From the NCBI GenBank assembly GCA_905221605.1, contig CAJNDS010002257.1, positions 225,779 through 289,778 on the forward strand: a stretch of 64,000 nucleotides of DNA, given 5' to 3'. Shown piece by piece: positions 52,986-64,000 of the stretch. Under the pieces are notes generated by a model. It searched no databases, was not told the origin of the DNA, and saw only the letters and a program-made list of their open reading frames with translations. Within the stretch, counting starts at the first letter, position 1. Every line of letters begins with the position of its first letter. The translations under genes were made by a program, and so were the position numbers. The DNA is from Symbiodinium natans. Lineage: Eukaryota; Sar; Dinophyceae; Suessiales; Symbiodiniaceae.

Positions 52986-54484
52986 GGCTGACGTCTCAAA
53001 CGCATCGCCCAGCTGCCCTGCCAGTAGAGGGCCCACCGTCTCAGTCACAAGATCAATCTGGGACATGAGCGAGTTCGTACCTCTCCGACTTAGAACTCAG
53101 AGTGAGGCTGAGGGGCTTAGAGTTTCGGGCTTGGGAGTACTTCGGCTTCAGGCACCGAGCCCTGCCCCCTACCCCAGAATTTTGGGGGGCTTGCTTTGCG
53201 GTTCAGCATGGTCGCATTTGCACTTTAGAAGTCGTAAAGCCCAAGCCCAGCCGAACCAAGTCCTGATCCTTGCATGCTGAAAGCCTAGGAGCCGTTCAGA
53301 GCTTAGGCCTTGGGCTTTCGAGTTTGGGGCTTAAAATTGGGGATACCTGACTATGACGCTAGACTACGACGCCAACCTGAAACCCTGATTCAGAGGATGA
53401 ACTTGAGCTTGGATCTGATGGTGGCGGTGGCGGCCGGCTCAAGGCCAATCGCGCCAATCTCACGCATTAAACCAAATCACGCAAAGCAAAAAAAAAAACG
53501 CAGATCTTGATGGACATGAGATCGCCGAATTCAACTGCTGCTTCTGAAATGAGGCAACACTTCCCAGATACCAAGATAGGCACCGGTGATTGAGGGCCCG
53601 CCCCGCATTGATATCCCTACTAGAGGCCGTTACGTTGCGAAGAACATCCTAATCGCCAAGTGCTAACCTCACGACCTGTGGTTCTGCCAACTGAACAAAC
53701 CATAAACCCCAAAGCACTGAAGCCATAAAGCCCTAAAGCCCTAAACCCTACACCCTGAACCCTAAAGGCTTGACACAATCGCAGAGCGAAAGTAGAGGCC
53801 CCCCCCCCCCCCCCATGTTTTGGGGATTTTTGCGTTTGAGGTTCCCAGAGTGCAAGGCGCACTTTTCAGCAAGTCGCCGGAAAACAGTCGGGGCGACCAG
53901 TCACGCTTCACCTCATGCGGTTCGGGTTTAGGGTTTTTTGGTGGTTTAGGGTTAGGATTTAGGGTTTAGGGTTGGGGGCTTGGAGGATTTAAAACTGGGG
54001 TGGTGGCCGACCGAAGGGGTTTTGACTTAGAGCAAGGCTCACGGATCCCGCGAACTAGCGAGTAACGTTAAAACCAGCTGACAGCTGTGCCTACCCTGGG
54101 CACCCCTAAAAACCCTAAAACGCCCTAAAACCCCTAAAATCCTTGAGAACAACTAAATACCCTTTAAAAAAAAAAAAAAAACTAGACCCGAAAACCGAAA
54201 CCTTCAGGAAATCGCATTTGTGCTTCCGAACGAGGGTTGCGCAATCTTCTCTACAAGACCTAAACTAAGCTTAAAACCAAAAACCAAACACATTGGAGCA
54301 GAAACTGCATGTAACACCGGAGACGCAAAGCGGAAGGTAGACATTTTATGTGTGTATATCTCAAACATGGGGCGGAGGGTCCAGGGTGGACTTATTTCAC
54401 GGGCGGACGCTCCCTGGATGTTTTGGTCCAGCACGCACTCCATTCGGAGCCCATCGCGCGTTGTGGCTACCCCGACACGATGCT
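52986..54484. other. mostly unique sequence without recognised gene
   Basis: Contains C16 at 53799-53814 and A16 at about 54166-54181. Overlapping frames of 65-90 codons are open at 54204-54545 on both strands. No domain is recognised. Confidence 0.4.
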
Positions 54485-54575
54485 CCTAAATCCTAAACCC
54501 GAAACCCGAAACCCTAAACCCGAAACCCGAAACCCTAAACCCTAAATCCTAAACCCGAAACCCTAAACCCTAAAC
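54485..54575 (-). repeat. C-strand array with CCCGAAA units
   Basis: CCCGAAA, CCCTAAA and CCTAAAT units alternate. Confidence 0.9.
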
Positions 54576-54674
54576 TAGGCCTTCGGACTTTGAAGGCTTA
54601 CGGCATTTGGGTTCAAGGCTCCTATGGCCTTCAGGGCTTGAGGCCTTCCAGGGCCCTTAGGGCTTCAGGGCCAT

Positions 54675-54748
54675 TAAGCCCTAAACCCTAGACCCTAGAC
54701 CCTAGACCCTAAACCCTAAACCCTAAACCCTAAACCCTAAACCCGTTG
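54675..54748 (-). repeat. telomere-like array with CCCTAGA units
   Basis: Three CCCTAGA units followed by five CCCTAAA units. Confidence 0.9.
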
Positions 54749-55065
54749 TGATGCCTTTAGGGTTTCCGGTCTATGGGGCACTTGGGAGACTTTGTAGGGC
54801 TTGGGGCTGTTGAGGGCTTATCGGGTTGAGTGCTTTACGGATTTTAAGGTTTCGAGGGCTTTAGGGCATCTAGGGCGCAGGGCTTTCATGCCTCGCAAGG
54901 TTTAGGCTTTTGAAGCTCACGGCCTTCAATTGTTTGGCATACTTGGGTTTAGGCTATTTGGCTTTTCGGATGCGGAGACTTTAAGGCACAACGCACTGCA
55001 ATGTCTACGAGTTCTGACAGCGCAATACCTTTTCTGAGTGATAGTAAGACCTGGTGCCATCTGGT

Positions 55066-55089
55066 CCCCCCCCCCCCCCCAAAAAAAAA
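55066..55089. repeat. C15-A9 composite homopolymer (family K)
   Basis: C15 directly followed by A9. A separate C18 run is at 55143-55160. Confidence 0.85.
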
Positions 55090-55604
55090 TACCAGGAGCC
55101 CTTTAGAAAGATCCCGGGCAGGTTCACCGTCCCACATCCCCACCCCCCCCCCCCCCCCCCACCCCACCAAGACTCAGCAAAGTGTCTGAAACCCAAGCAC
55201 AGACTCTTACGAACCCTGTCGTCCGTGAAAACACCTTTTAACCCCTAGAGTCCCGAAAGACGATCCTAAGGACCAAAAGCGGTACATGACATTCGTTTTT
55301 GCCCACATGCTCTTCCTGACTAACGCATTGGGCGCGCCTGCGCCCCCATGTGGTACAACTCCCACCCCATTGTCGCAACACAGAGGCACCAGGTAGACAA
55401 GCCGAGTTTGACTTGGAGCTTCACTCACTCTAATTGCCATAAGCAGCCTTATGGGAACTGGAAACACTCGTCCTTATCGCCAGACAAGGTCAGTGAAGAG
55501 TCTTGGGGAAGCAGGCGCCAACAAAACAGGGGGAGTAAGCTTGGACGGCCGAAGTTGATCGGTAGGGGTCCAAGTATCTCAATCAAAGCTAAAGCCACTT
55601 GCAA

Positions 55605-55672
55605 CCCCTAAAACCCTAAAACCCTAAAACCCTGAAACCCTGAAACCTGAAACCTGAAACCCTAAAACCCTT
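55605..55672 (-). repeat. CCCTAAAA/CCCTGAAA octamer array
   Basis: Eight-base variants of the telomere-like unit. Confidence 0.85.
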
Positions 55673-55824
55673 AATCGGTTTCAGGCCTAGTCCCCCCCAA
55701 ACGGAAGCTTCGACAAGGGGCAGAGACGTCGCTGATGGCAGTCCCTAACTTCTCCTTCAGCGTTCGCCAACTTCGGCTTCAAAAAACGGCTGGTTTTAAG
55801 GCTTCTTGGGAGGCGGTTGCTCTG

Positions 55825-55985
55825 AACCCTAAGCCCTAAGCCCTAAACCCTAAACCCTAAACCCTAAACCCTAAACCCTAAACCCTAAACACTAAACCCT
55901 AAACCCTGAACCCTGAACCCTAAACCCTAAACCCTAAACCCTAAACCCTAAACCCTAAACCTAAACCCTAAACCTTAAACCCTAG
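55825..55985 (-). repeat. telomere-like array
   Basis: About 20 CCCTAAA-type units. Confidence 0.95.
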
Positions 55986-56094
55986 TCCCTGGTGTTAGGG
56001 GTCAAGGGCTTTAGGGGATCTAGGGCTCGGAGCTACTTGAGGATTTTTACGTCAGGGTGTCCGCCTCAAGTACAGCCAAGGGCTTTAGGGCTTT

Positions 56095-56220
56095 AGGGTT
56101 GAGGGGTTTCGGGTTGATGGGTTTAGGGTTTAGGGTTTAGGGTTTAGGGTTTAGGGTTGAGGGTTGAGGGTTGAGGGGTTTAGGGTTGATGGGTTGAGGG
56201 TTGAGGGCTGAGGAGTGCCG
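56095..56220 (+). repeat. telomere-like array with TTGAGGG block
   Basis: TTTAGGG and TTGAGGG units; opposite strand to the preceding array. Confidence 0.9.
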
Positions 56221-56362
56221 GGATTTTCAGGGCTTGAGGGTTCTTTAGGGGAATTTGGGGTTTTGGGGTCTGAGGGGTTTAGGGCTTTTGTGCTAAGGTG
56301 CGGGTGCTCTTCCCAAGCTAGGATGTCGGGTTCAGGGGCTTGGGGGCTCCACCAGTGGTCCT

Positions 56363-56507
56363 GAACCCCAAGACCCCAAGACCTTAAGACCCCAAGATAA
56401 GGTCCTAAGACCCCAAGACCCCACGACCCTAAGAACCCAAGACCCTAAGACACGAAGAGACCCCAAGACTCTAAGACCCTAAGAGACCCCAAGACCCTCA
56501 GACCCCG
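56363..56507 (-). repeat. CCCAAGAC octamer repeat
   Basis: About 15 imperfect units of CCCAAGAC/CCCTAAGA over 145 bp. Confidence 0.85.
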
Positions 56508-57260
56508 GACTCGAAGAACCTAGGTGCCAGGAGCGCCAGCCCCAGGCACTTAAGCCCTAAACCCCAAACCCCCCAAAAACCGAAATCCTCAAACCTTCTA
56601 AACACAACACCCTCAGCCCTGAAGCCCTAAACCCTAAATCCTGACCGGAACCCCTTGAGGAACCCCTACTTGCTAAGCCCTGAATCCGATCTCTCAAATC
56701 CCTAAACCCTCAAGAGCCAAACGCCACAGAGCATCCACGATGCTGAAGGCCGTAAAGGCCACGAGCGCTTGGAAGTTCGACGAGCTTGGATCCTCAGTCG
56801 CAGTCGCAGGATTGAGGGTTGAGGGTTTACTAGTTCTGCAAAGGGAGGTTAGAGAAATAGGTGCCTCATACCTCCCGGAGAAGCCTTCAAGGCACGGAGA
56901 ACCAACAAGTATAGAGTTTGGACCAACCCTAGACCCGCAACCCAAAACCCAGAACCAAAAACCCAAAACCCTAAATCCCTTGGGCTATATAAGGCTTAGG
57001 TTTACGGGTTCAGGGCTTAGAGCTGAAATACCATGGCGTACCCCTGGGCAGGAAGGCTTGCGGACCCCTAGACCCTGAACCCAAAACCCGTATGACCCCG
57101 AACTTAGACAAGCCCTTTAGTAGGGTTTAGGATAAGCTTCGGTTTTGGAAGCAGTTGCGGAAGTTCAGGGTTTAGGGCTTAGGGTTTAGGGTTATGGTTT
57201 ACAGCTGTGCCTCTGACGCAGGAAATGGGTTTAGGGTTTAGGGCTTAGGGTTCAGCAGGT

Positions 57261-57888
57261 CATGTGCTAGATTTCGCTAGTCAAGCAGCTTTTCAAGCGA
57301 CAGGAAAATATCCGTCCACCCAGAGAATCCCAAAACATTAAGAAATACAAAGTTTAAAAGTTTATGATTTTCATCAGCAAGCCCTGTCCCCCCAACCTCA
57401 CTGCGTCATGGAGCGGCTCATCCCACCTTCGAACCACTCAATCGGCCCTTCTTTGCGCTACTTCGAGCCAATCCCCAACCCACCCTAGAACCAACTAGAC
57501 AACCAACAAAAAACGAATTTTGTTAGCCTCGTGTTTTTTGTTTCTCCCACCCCACCCTCGAACCACTCAAGATAAGAAACAATAAGGGTGGGTGATCATA
57601 ATGGTTGTCAGCTTTTTCTCAGCTTTTCGGCTGCGGCGGCCTTCAACTTTGCAAAGGCGGTCGGCGCGCGAAGTGTGTGCGCCAAATTCTTAGGTTTTAG
57701 GGTGTGGATCGGGCGCCCATGTCAAGGTCTAGGTAGAGGGAGGGGATATAGAGTCCTAAGAACTCCCAAGCAAGCCCTAGACTGACTGTATGTGGGGGCA
57801 CTGTCATGTAAATTGCCGGGACGCCCCCGATGCCTAAACCCATGGCGCCTAAACCCGAAACCCTAAGCCTCAAACCCTGACCTTGTCT
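57261..57888. other. unique sequence with short dispersed repeats
   Basis: The word TCGAACCACTCAA occurs at about 57429 and 57555. No credible gene is seen. Confidence 0.45.
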
Positions 57889-57939
57889 AGGGTTTAGGGT
57901 TTAGGGTTTAGGGTTTAGGGTTTAGGGTTGAACCCTAAA
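57889..57939. repeat. telomere-like array ending in a perfect head-to-head junction
   Basis: Six TTTAGGG units end with TTTAGGGTT (57921-57929), one G, then AACCCTAAA (57931-57939). Confidence 0.9.
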
Positions 57940-58164
57940 TAAACTCCCAAGGAGTAGGGCACCTCTGCACCTCATACCGGCAGGACCCGTGAGATATCTC
58001 CCGGAAACGCCAGGAAATGCCTCAACAGGTCTTGCTCCTCCGTTCCCAGCTGGATGCCCAATCCTCCAGTCAGGGGTGTAGGGTTTGGGGTCTAGGGTTT
58101 GGGGTTTAGGGTTTAGGGACAGGGAGCTGTTGTAAGGACCTAAACGGCATGTTTCGCAGCCCTA

Positions 58165-58220
58165 ACCCTTAACCCTAAACCCTAAACTCTAAACCCTAAA
58201 CCCTAAACCCTAAACCCTTC
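58165..58220 (-). repeat. telomere-like array
   Basis: About seven CCCTAAA-type units. Confidence 0.9.
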
Positions 58221-58684
58221 AGGTGTCCAAGGGCACTGCCGCGGGCTGGGGTTTAGGGTGTGGGGGGCCGGGGGGGGTGCTGGTGTTTAGGGTGCGTGGG
58301 GGGCCGGGGGGCCTTAGAGCTTCGGCGGTATTTTTGATTAACTTTCCCTGTAAACAACCCACTTTGGGGTGGGGTTTGAGATGCACTTGGCTCCAAAAGT
58401 CCTAGAGTTTTGGCTCGCGCCAGGCTCGCTGCGACTTCGACATCCCTTCGTTACCTCTGCAGCACACTTCTCCCGGGCCCGAAAGTAGCTACCGAACCTT
58501 TCCGGGTTTTGGAGTGTTCTTACACTTAGACCCTGACCCCAAACCCTAAGCCCTAAGCCCTAAACCCTAAACCCCTTTGGATTGGTGTCTCTGGGTTTCG
58601 CGTGGGGGCCTTCCAGCTTGAGGATCAGCCGGTCGAAGGGCCTGGGATGCAGGAGTCACACATATGCGTGCACATGCAGAGATA

Positions 58685-58938
58685 TAGGGTTTAGGGTTTA
58701 GGGGGTAGGGTTTGGGGTTTAGGGTTTAGGGTTTGGGGTTTGGGGTTTAGGGTTTGGGGTTTAGGGTTTAGGGTTTGGGGTTTAGTGTATATGTATAACC
58801 AGAGATGCAGAGTTACGTTCGCGCGTTGGGCTTGTAGGGCACAGGGTTTGGGGTTTAGGGTTTGGGGTTTACGGTTTGGGGTTTAGGGTTTAGGGTTTAG
58901 GGTTTAGGGTTTAGGGTTTAGGGTTTAGGGTTTAGGGC
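58685..58938 (+). repeat. TTTGGGG/TTTAGGG arrays in two parts
   Basis: Alternating TTTGGGG and TTTAGGG units at 58685-58795 and 58848-58938, separated by ~50 bp of unique sequence. Confidence 0.9.
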
Positions 58939-59037
58939 ATCCCTCGAACTCCCAACCATCGCAATGAGACCAGGAACAAGGAAGCCCAGCGCTGGAAGCG
59001 GATCCAAGACAGGACCTCGGCCGCTCAGCAACCACTG

Positions 59038-59178
59038 GAGGGTTTAGGGTTTAGGGTTTAGGGTTTAGGGTTTAGGGTTTAGGGTTTTAGGGTTTTAGGG
59101 TTTTAGGGTTTTAGGGTTTTAGGGTTTTAGGGTTTTAGGGTTTTAGGGTTTTAGGGTTTTAGGGTTTTAGGGTTTAGA
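59038..59178 (+). repeat. array with uniform TTTTAGGG octamers
   Basis: Six TTTAGGG units followed by about 11 TTTTAGGG octamers. Confidence 0.95.
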
Positions 59179-59424
59179 ATTCAGTGCATACTTCGTAGGG
59201 CGGCATGTCGGACATTGACATTAAGAGCCCTACACCCCTAACCCTAAACCCTAAACCCTAAACCCTGAACCTTAAGCCCTAGGCCCTAAACCTGAAGCCC
59301 CAAGCAAGAATGGATGCTGCTTTCAAGGCCAAGGCGCGTAAGCCACTCGCGCCCGTCGGTCGCTATAGCCACTGGGAGGCCCCACCAGCTCAACCGGCAA
59401 CCGCCTGAGGCTCAAAGCTCAGGG

Positions 59425-59665
59425 GTTTAGGGTTTAGGGTTTTGGGTTTTGGGTTTAGGGTTAGGGTTTAGGGTTTAGGGTTTAGATTTTAGGGAGGACT
59501 CCAGGGGCAGGCCTGCACTCCAAAAACCCAACTGCCTTAGCATTCTCTTGCGTATCAGAGTTTAGGGGCTAGGGATTAGGGATTAGGGTTTAGGATTTAG
59601 GGTTTAGGGTTTAGGGTTTAGGGTTTAGGGTTTAGGGTTTAGGATTTAGGGTTTAGGGCTCAGGG
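59425..59665 (+). repeat. telomere-like arrays in two parts
   Basis: TTTAGGG with TTTTGGG and ATTAGGG variants at 59425-59490 and 59555-59665. Confidence 0.85.
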
Positions 59666-60604
59666 CGCGATGCTCTCAGGCACGTATGGGGCCCCCTCTC
59701 GTCTCGAATGTTGGAATGAGGATTCTGGATTTCGGGCTTCGGGCTTAGCATGTGGCAAGTAGACGGCGGAGGATGCGGTTGATGTTGCTCGGTGCAGCTG
59801 ACATGGGGATGTTCTCACAAAATGCAAGCAGAAACAAGTCAAAGTGACTTCCGAAAAGCGTCCAGTAAGATCTAGACCAGACCTGAAGCAGCATCTTTAG
59901 TCCAGCCGCCGTTCCCCCCAAGTGGTACGCTCTGGCTCACTCAGCGGCCACTCCTGCCAGGAGTTCGGGACTTCACTAAGGAGAGAGTGGGATGAAGGGT
60001 TCAGGACGTTTAAGGTTTAGGGTTTAGGGATTTGGGTTTAGGGTTTAGGGTTAGGTTTAAGTCGAGCTTCTCAGGCCCCAAGTCCATGTAGTCAGTCCTC
60101 TACGTTGCAAGTCCGCTTTGGGCCCTTGGGGTGATTTAGGGGAACTATGCTTGGGGCAGCTTTCCAGGGATTTTCGATTCAGAGAGCTGCCCGTGTGCCA
60201 CAAGATGCGCAAGAAACATATTTTTCAGCAGCTCCACCCCAAAAACCCTACGCCTGCAGTCCAAAGCATGTGCCGGTTGAGCGTTTAGGATGGGGTCGAT
60301 ATTTTGGATAGCGACATAGTATAGGCGCCTGAATAATGAGAACAGGGTTTTGGGGGTTTACTACAGTACAAATATAGCAGGACCATAAGGACTACTATTA
60401 GCACTTATTCCAACCCCTATAGTAATTCTGGAAGCCAAAAACCGAGCATCCCCCCCGCGACCCATCCTCTGAAGCCTTTTCCCATTCGGGAATTCGCGAG
60501 ACAGCCAATAAAAAGCCTCGACGCATGGCCTACAGAGGGTAAAGCCGCGCAACTTTCAAAACAAACCCCTGTGCTACATTCTGAACCTAAACCCCCCTCC
60601 CCTA
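59666..60604. other. mostly unique sequence without recognised gene
   Basis: Contains a short TTTAGGG array at 60010-60060. No domain-bearing frame is seen. Confidence 0.45.
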
Positions 60605-60799
60605 ACCCTACCCTAAACCCTAAACCTTAAATCCTAAATCCTAAACCAAAAAGGCCAGAAACTGGAAACCCCACTCAGCGCGCGCACCTCGAGCCAGGGA
60701 ACCGGGGGACGTCGGGGTGGCGATGCCTCGCGAAGCGCCGGCACAGCCCGAGCGTCTGCCTGCCTAAGCCGCAGGGTGCGCTGGATGGGCTTGGAAGTT

Positions 60800-61020
60800 T
60801 GGGTCTAGGGGTTTAGCGGTTTAGGGGTTTAGGGGTTTCGGGTTTAGGGTTTAGGGTTTAGGGTTTAGGGTTTAGGGTTTAGGGTTTACGGTTCAGGGTT
60901 CAGGGTTCAGGGTTCAGGGTTCAGGGTTCAGGGTTCAGGGTTTAGGGTTTAGGGTTTAGGGTTTAGGGTTTAGGGTTTAGGGTTTAGGGTTTAGGGTTTA
61001 GGGTTTAGGGTTTAAGGTTC
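60800..61020 (+). repeat. telomere-like array with TTCAGGG block
   Basis: TTTAGGG units, about seven TTCAGGG units (60890-60940), then about 11 TTTAGGG units. Confidence 0.95.
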
Positions 61021-61164
61021 GGGCTTTGGGGCTTCAGGGTTTTAGCTTTAGGGTTATAAGGGCGAAACGCGGAAACCTAAGAAGAGCCTTTGGAAGCCCC
61101 AAAACTTGACTTGGGGACCGGGGCGAAGGCTTCGTGTTAGCAATGCTTCTTCCCTGTTGCTGGG

Positions 61165-61350
61165 CTTCAGGTTGAGGGTTTATGGTTTAGGGTTTTGGGT
61201 TTAGGGTTTTGGGTTTAGGGTTTAGGGTTTAGGGTTTAGGGTTTAGGGTTTAGGGAGAGGTTGAGGGTTTAGGATTTAGGGTTTTAGGGTTTTAGGGTTT
61301 AGGGTGATTTGCAGTTGAGGGTTTAGGGCCTTATTCAGGTGCTTTAAGGC
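61165..61350 (+). repeat. telomere-like array
   Basis: TTTAGGG, TTTTGGG and TTTTAGGG units. Confidence 0.85.
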
Positions 61351-61442
61351 CTCCAAGGTCCTCCTTTGAGCCCTTCAATCATCACGTGGCGGGTTCCTCA
61401 AATGGGGGAATCGACCACCCAGACCCCTTGGGGGATCCAAAA

Positions 61443-61677
61443 TGCGGTTTAGGGTTTAGGGTTTCGGGTTTAGGGTTTAGGGTTTAGGGTGTAGGGTTTA
61501 GGGTTTAGGGTTTAGGGTTTAGGGTTTAGGGTTTAGGGTTTAGGGTTCAGGGTTTAGGGTTTAGGGTTTCAGGTTTAGGGTTTAGGGTTTAGGGTTTAGG
61601 GTTTAGGGTTTAGGGTTTAGGGTTTAGGGTTTAGGGTTTAGGGTTTAGGGTTTAGGGTTTAGGGTTTAGGGTTTGCC
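61443..61677 (+). repeat. long telomere-like array
   Basis: About 32 TTTAGGG-type units with a few variants. Confidence 0.95.
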
Positions 61678-61849
61678 CCCAAATAGACACCCCATACTAC
61701 AAGTGGGTCATTTTTCTTAGGAACCCTTCAGGGGATCTGCTTTTTGGATCCTCCCAGCAGGGGCCTGGGAATTCTTGGGGCTGAGTACCGAGGTCCTTTG
61801 GGGCTGCCGGGACGAGGGGTTGGTAAGCCCCTGAACCCTATAAACCCTA

Positions 61850-61936
61850 CACTCTTGTACTCACAGTCCTTAAGGGATTATAGTACCCCCGATGATAATC
61901 CCTACTAAGGACTGTTAGTATAAGGGGGAACATCTC
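61850..61936. mobile_element. Family B palindromic element, copy B7
   Basis: ACTCACAGTCCTTAAGGGAT at the left and GGACTGTTAGTATAAGGGGG then AACATCTC at the right. The left terminal GGGATGTTCC is missing or diverged. Confidence 0.75.
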
Positions 61937-61939
61937 AAC

Positions 61940-62150
61940 CCAAAAACCCTGAACACCCTAAAAACCCTAAACACCCTAAACCCCCTGAACGCCCTAAACA
62001 CAACCCCAAACCCGAAACCCCAAACCCGAAACCCTCATCCCCAAAACACCCTAAGCCCCTAAACCCCCAAAACCCTCAACCCCTCAATCCCTAAACCCTA
62101 AGCCCTAAACCCTAAACCCTAAACCCTAAACCCCCTGAACCCCCTAAACG
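61940..62150 (-). repeat. degenerate C-strand array
   Basis: CCCTAAAAA-, CCCGAAA- and CCCTAAA-type units. Confidence 0.85.
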
Positions 62151-62257
62151 CCCCACACGCCGCCGCTGAGGAGCGCGTGGTGGCCGAAGGGGCTCCCGAG
62201 GTTGGGCGGCAGAGGCGGCAGCGGAGGGAGCGGCCTCCGGGGCTGGAGATCCTGAAG

Positions 62258-62530
62258 AGGGGTTTAGGGTTTAGGGTTTAGGGTTTAGGGTTTGGGCTTT
62301 GGGGTTTGGGGTTTGGGGTTTGGGGTTTGGGGTTTGGGGTTTGGGGTTCGGGGTTTGGGGTTTAGGGCTAGGGGTTTAGGGTTTTGGGTTTAGGGTTTAG
62401 GGTTTAGGGTTTAGGGTTTAGGGTTTAGGGTTTAGGGTTTAGGGTTTGGGGTTTGGGGTTTAGGGTTTAGGGTCTAGGGTCTAGGGTCTAGGGTTTGGGG
62501 TTTGGGGTTTGGGGTTTGGGGTTTAGGGTC
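62258..62530 (+). repeat. telomere-like array with TTTGGGG and TCTAGGG blocks
   Basis: TTTAGGG, then about eight TTTGGGG, then about nine TTTAGGG, three TCTAGGG and four TTTGGGG units. It lies opposite in strand to the preceding array, about 110 bp away. Confidence 0.95.
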
Positions 62531-63228
62531 ATCACACCCTAAACGCTGCACCCTCAGGCTTGAACCCTAAACCCGGCATAGGGGTTTAGGGCTCAGAGCT
62601 TAGGGTTCTAAGGGGTTAAGGGAGGTTTTCAACAAACGAGAACACCCTCGGTTTGGTTCGGGGTTTGGGGTTCACGTCTTTAAAAATGCAAGGGTTGCCC
62701 GGTTTCTGCGGATCAGCCAGGGGCGCCCAAGCTAGCACACGGCGCACACGGCACTAGCGAAAGCCACAAATTCAACGACCTTGGCCCAACAAAACAGCGC
62801 GCCAAAATGGGGTGATGTAGCTCAAACTTATCGTCTACTGGCCTGTGAGGAAGAAGGCCCAGCATCCCTTTCTGGCGGAGCCTGCCTCAACTCGTAGTAT
62901 AGGACCGCCATGAATCTAAACTTGCGCTAGAAGCCCTGAAAACCATGTAGACCCTCAAGCCCGAAATCCTGCAAAACCTAGCACCCCTGAACATTACCTT
63001 TTGAGCTCTAAACCCTGAAATCCCTTAAAACTGGATGCTGCTGTTGTTCGAAGAGGTTTAGTGTCGGTTGTTTTGGGTAGTCTTCTTGTTGAGTCCGTTT
63101 TTCGCTTCAGGCAATTACGGCAGTGGGGATAAAGGGGTTTCTAGGGTGTCTAGGTCGTTTGGGGCTCTTAGGAATGTACGGACTTTGGGGGGGGGGGGGG
63201 TTTGGGGAGTCCAGAGAGTCTTCTAGTA
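62531..63228. other. unique sequence without recognised gene
   Basis: Contains G14 at 63187-63200. I see no coding or RNA feature. Confidence 0.5.
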
Positions 63229-63327
63229 GTTTCTTAAGAACACCCGAAAAAACACAAAAAATGTTCTTCCTTATAAGGGTAGTATAGGGATTATGATTGT
63301 TTTATTCTTTTGGGGTTCTTAAGCAAA
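63229..63327 (-). mobile_element. Family C palindromic element, copy C2 (inverted)
   Basis: GTTTCTTAAGAACACC at the left and GGTTCTTAAGCAAA at the right. The reverse complement aligns with the element at 50158 across the central ACTACCCTTATAAGGAAGAA. Confidence 0.7.
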
Positions 63328-64000
63328 GAGTAGTCTCAGGGTTTAGGACTTCAGGATGCAGGGCTGTTTGGGTTTAGGGACTCTAGAACTTCAAGCGGTT
63401 TTGCGGTTTAAGGTTTACAGGGCATCGGGATGCTAGGCCTTAGGGAATTTAGCTTAGGGTTTGGGGATTTTGGGGGCCTTAGGGCTTAGGGATTGAAAGG
63501 TTTGAGGATGTTGGGTTAGGGATTCTAGGGCTTGATTTGAGGTTTAGGGGTAGTTCGGGCATAGGGTGAAGCGAGTTCAAGGGTTTAGGGGTTTTCGGTT
63601 TAAGGGTTTTAGGGGTTTTGTTTTCGGTTTGGGGGGTTTGGGCTTAGGCCCAATGGGGATTCGGCCTTTCAGGGTTTAGAGATTCTAGCGTTTTGGGACT
63701 GGTTTGAGGACTTGTGGATTTGGGCATTTTGGGGTTCAGGGATTTCAGGGTTCAAGGCTTAGGGTCTAGGGTGCTGGCTTGCTGTGTGTGCATTGCTTGC
63801 CAGCTTGCTGGCTAGTTGTTTTTTTCGAAAGCTAGGTTCAAACAAAAAGCATCTAGACACAGAAATCCATCCCTTCGAGACCCCTTTTTTCAAAAAATCC
63901 CTCAGAACCCTTGAAAAAAATCCCTCAGAACCCCCTAAAGCAAATTGAAAAGCAACCCTCAGAACCCCCCCCCCCCTTTTCAAAGACAGTCCTCGAGCCG
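63328..64000. other. degenerate G-rich sequence and short repeats
   Basis: Degenerate TTTAGGG-like words to about 63770. The phrase ATCCCTCAGAACCC recurs at about 63897 and 63930, with a C run near 63967. No gene is recognised. Confidence 0.5.

Overview
The window looks like nuclear DNA of an alveolate, most likely a dinoflagellate. Three things point there: dozens of TTTAGGG-type telomere-like tracts on both strands; one intronless gene (17.9-18.7 kb, minus strand) whose CCCH zinc finger and following Leu-Asp-Lys block resemble the large dinoflagellate CCCH family; and a possible spliced-leader relic just upstream of that gene. TTTAGGG repeats also occur in plants, chromerids and other protists, so the organism call is an inference. 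There are no operons, ribosome binding sites, tRNA or rRNA genes that I can recognise, and gene density is very low.

Layout. From 0 to about 17 kb, telomere-like arrays alternate with short unique stretches, scattered inverted-repeat elements, microsatellites and unusually long G or C runs. From 17.3 to 20.4 kb is a repeat-poor island with the CCCH gene. From 20.4 to 26.3 kb arrays are densest and change strand often, with one duplicated segment (23.5-24.3 kb). A 13-unit minisatellite (29.3-30.0 kb), each unit normally carrying one CCCTAAA word, is followed by a 200-bp C/A-only tract. From 31 to 45 kb arrays mix with several copies of ~100-bp palindromic elements. From 45.2 to 48.5 kb is the second and largest repeat-poor island; it holds the best split-gene candidate (minus strand, 47.1-48.43 kb, three in-frame exons joined by GT-AG introns, then further open frames) and weaker plus-strand coding-like frames. 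A 1.25-kb polypurine tract covers 49.1-50.4 kb. The remainder to 64 kb is again telomere-like arrays separated by short unique sequence.

The striking content is not gene content but repeat architecture. (1) Telomere-like words are interspersed along the whole window in both orientations, with head-to-head junctions like those left by chromosome-end joining. (2) Individual arrays are uniform for their own variant unit (TTTAAGGG, TTTTAGGG, TCTAGGG, TTCAGGG, TTGAGGG, CCCCAAA, CTCTGAACC, CCCTAAAAA and others), so each seems to have grown locally from one mutated unit. (3) At least nine families of short palindromic elements, lettered A to J with C(n)A(n) tracts as K, are present; one (family B) has seven copies, one copy is nested in another family, and one element carries a telomere-like array in its loop. 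Most long open frames in the window are low-complexity readings of these repeats and are not annotated as genes.
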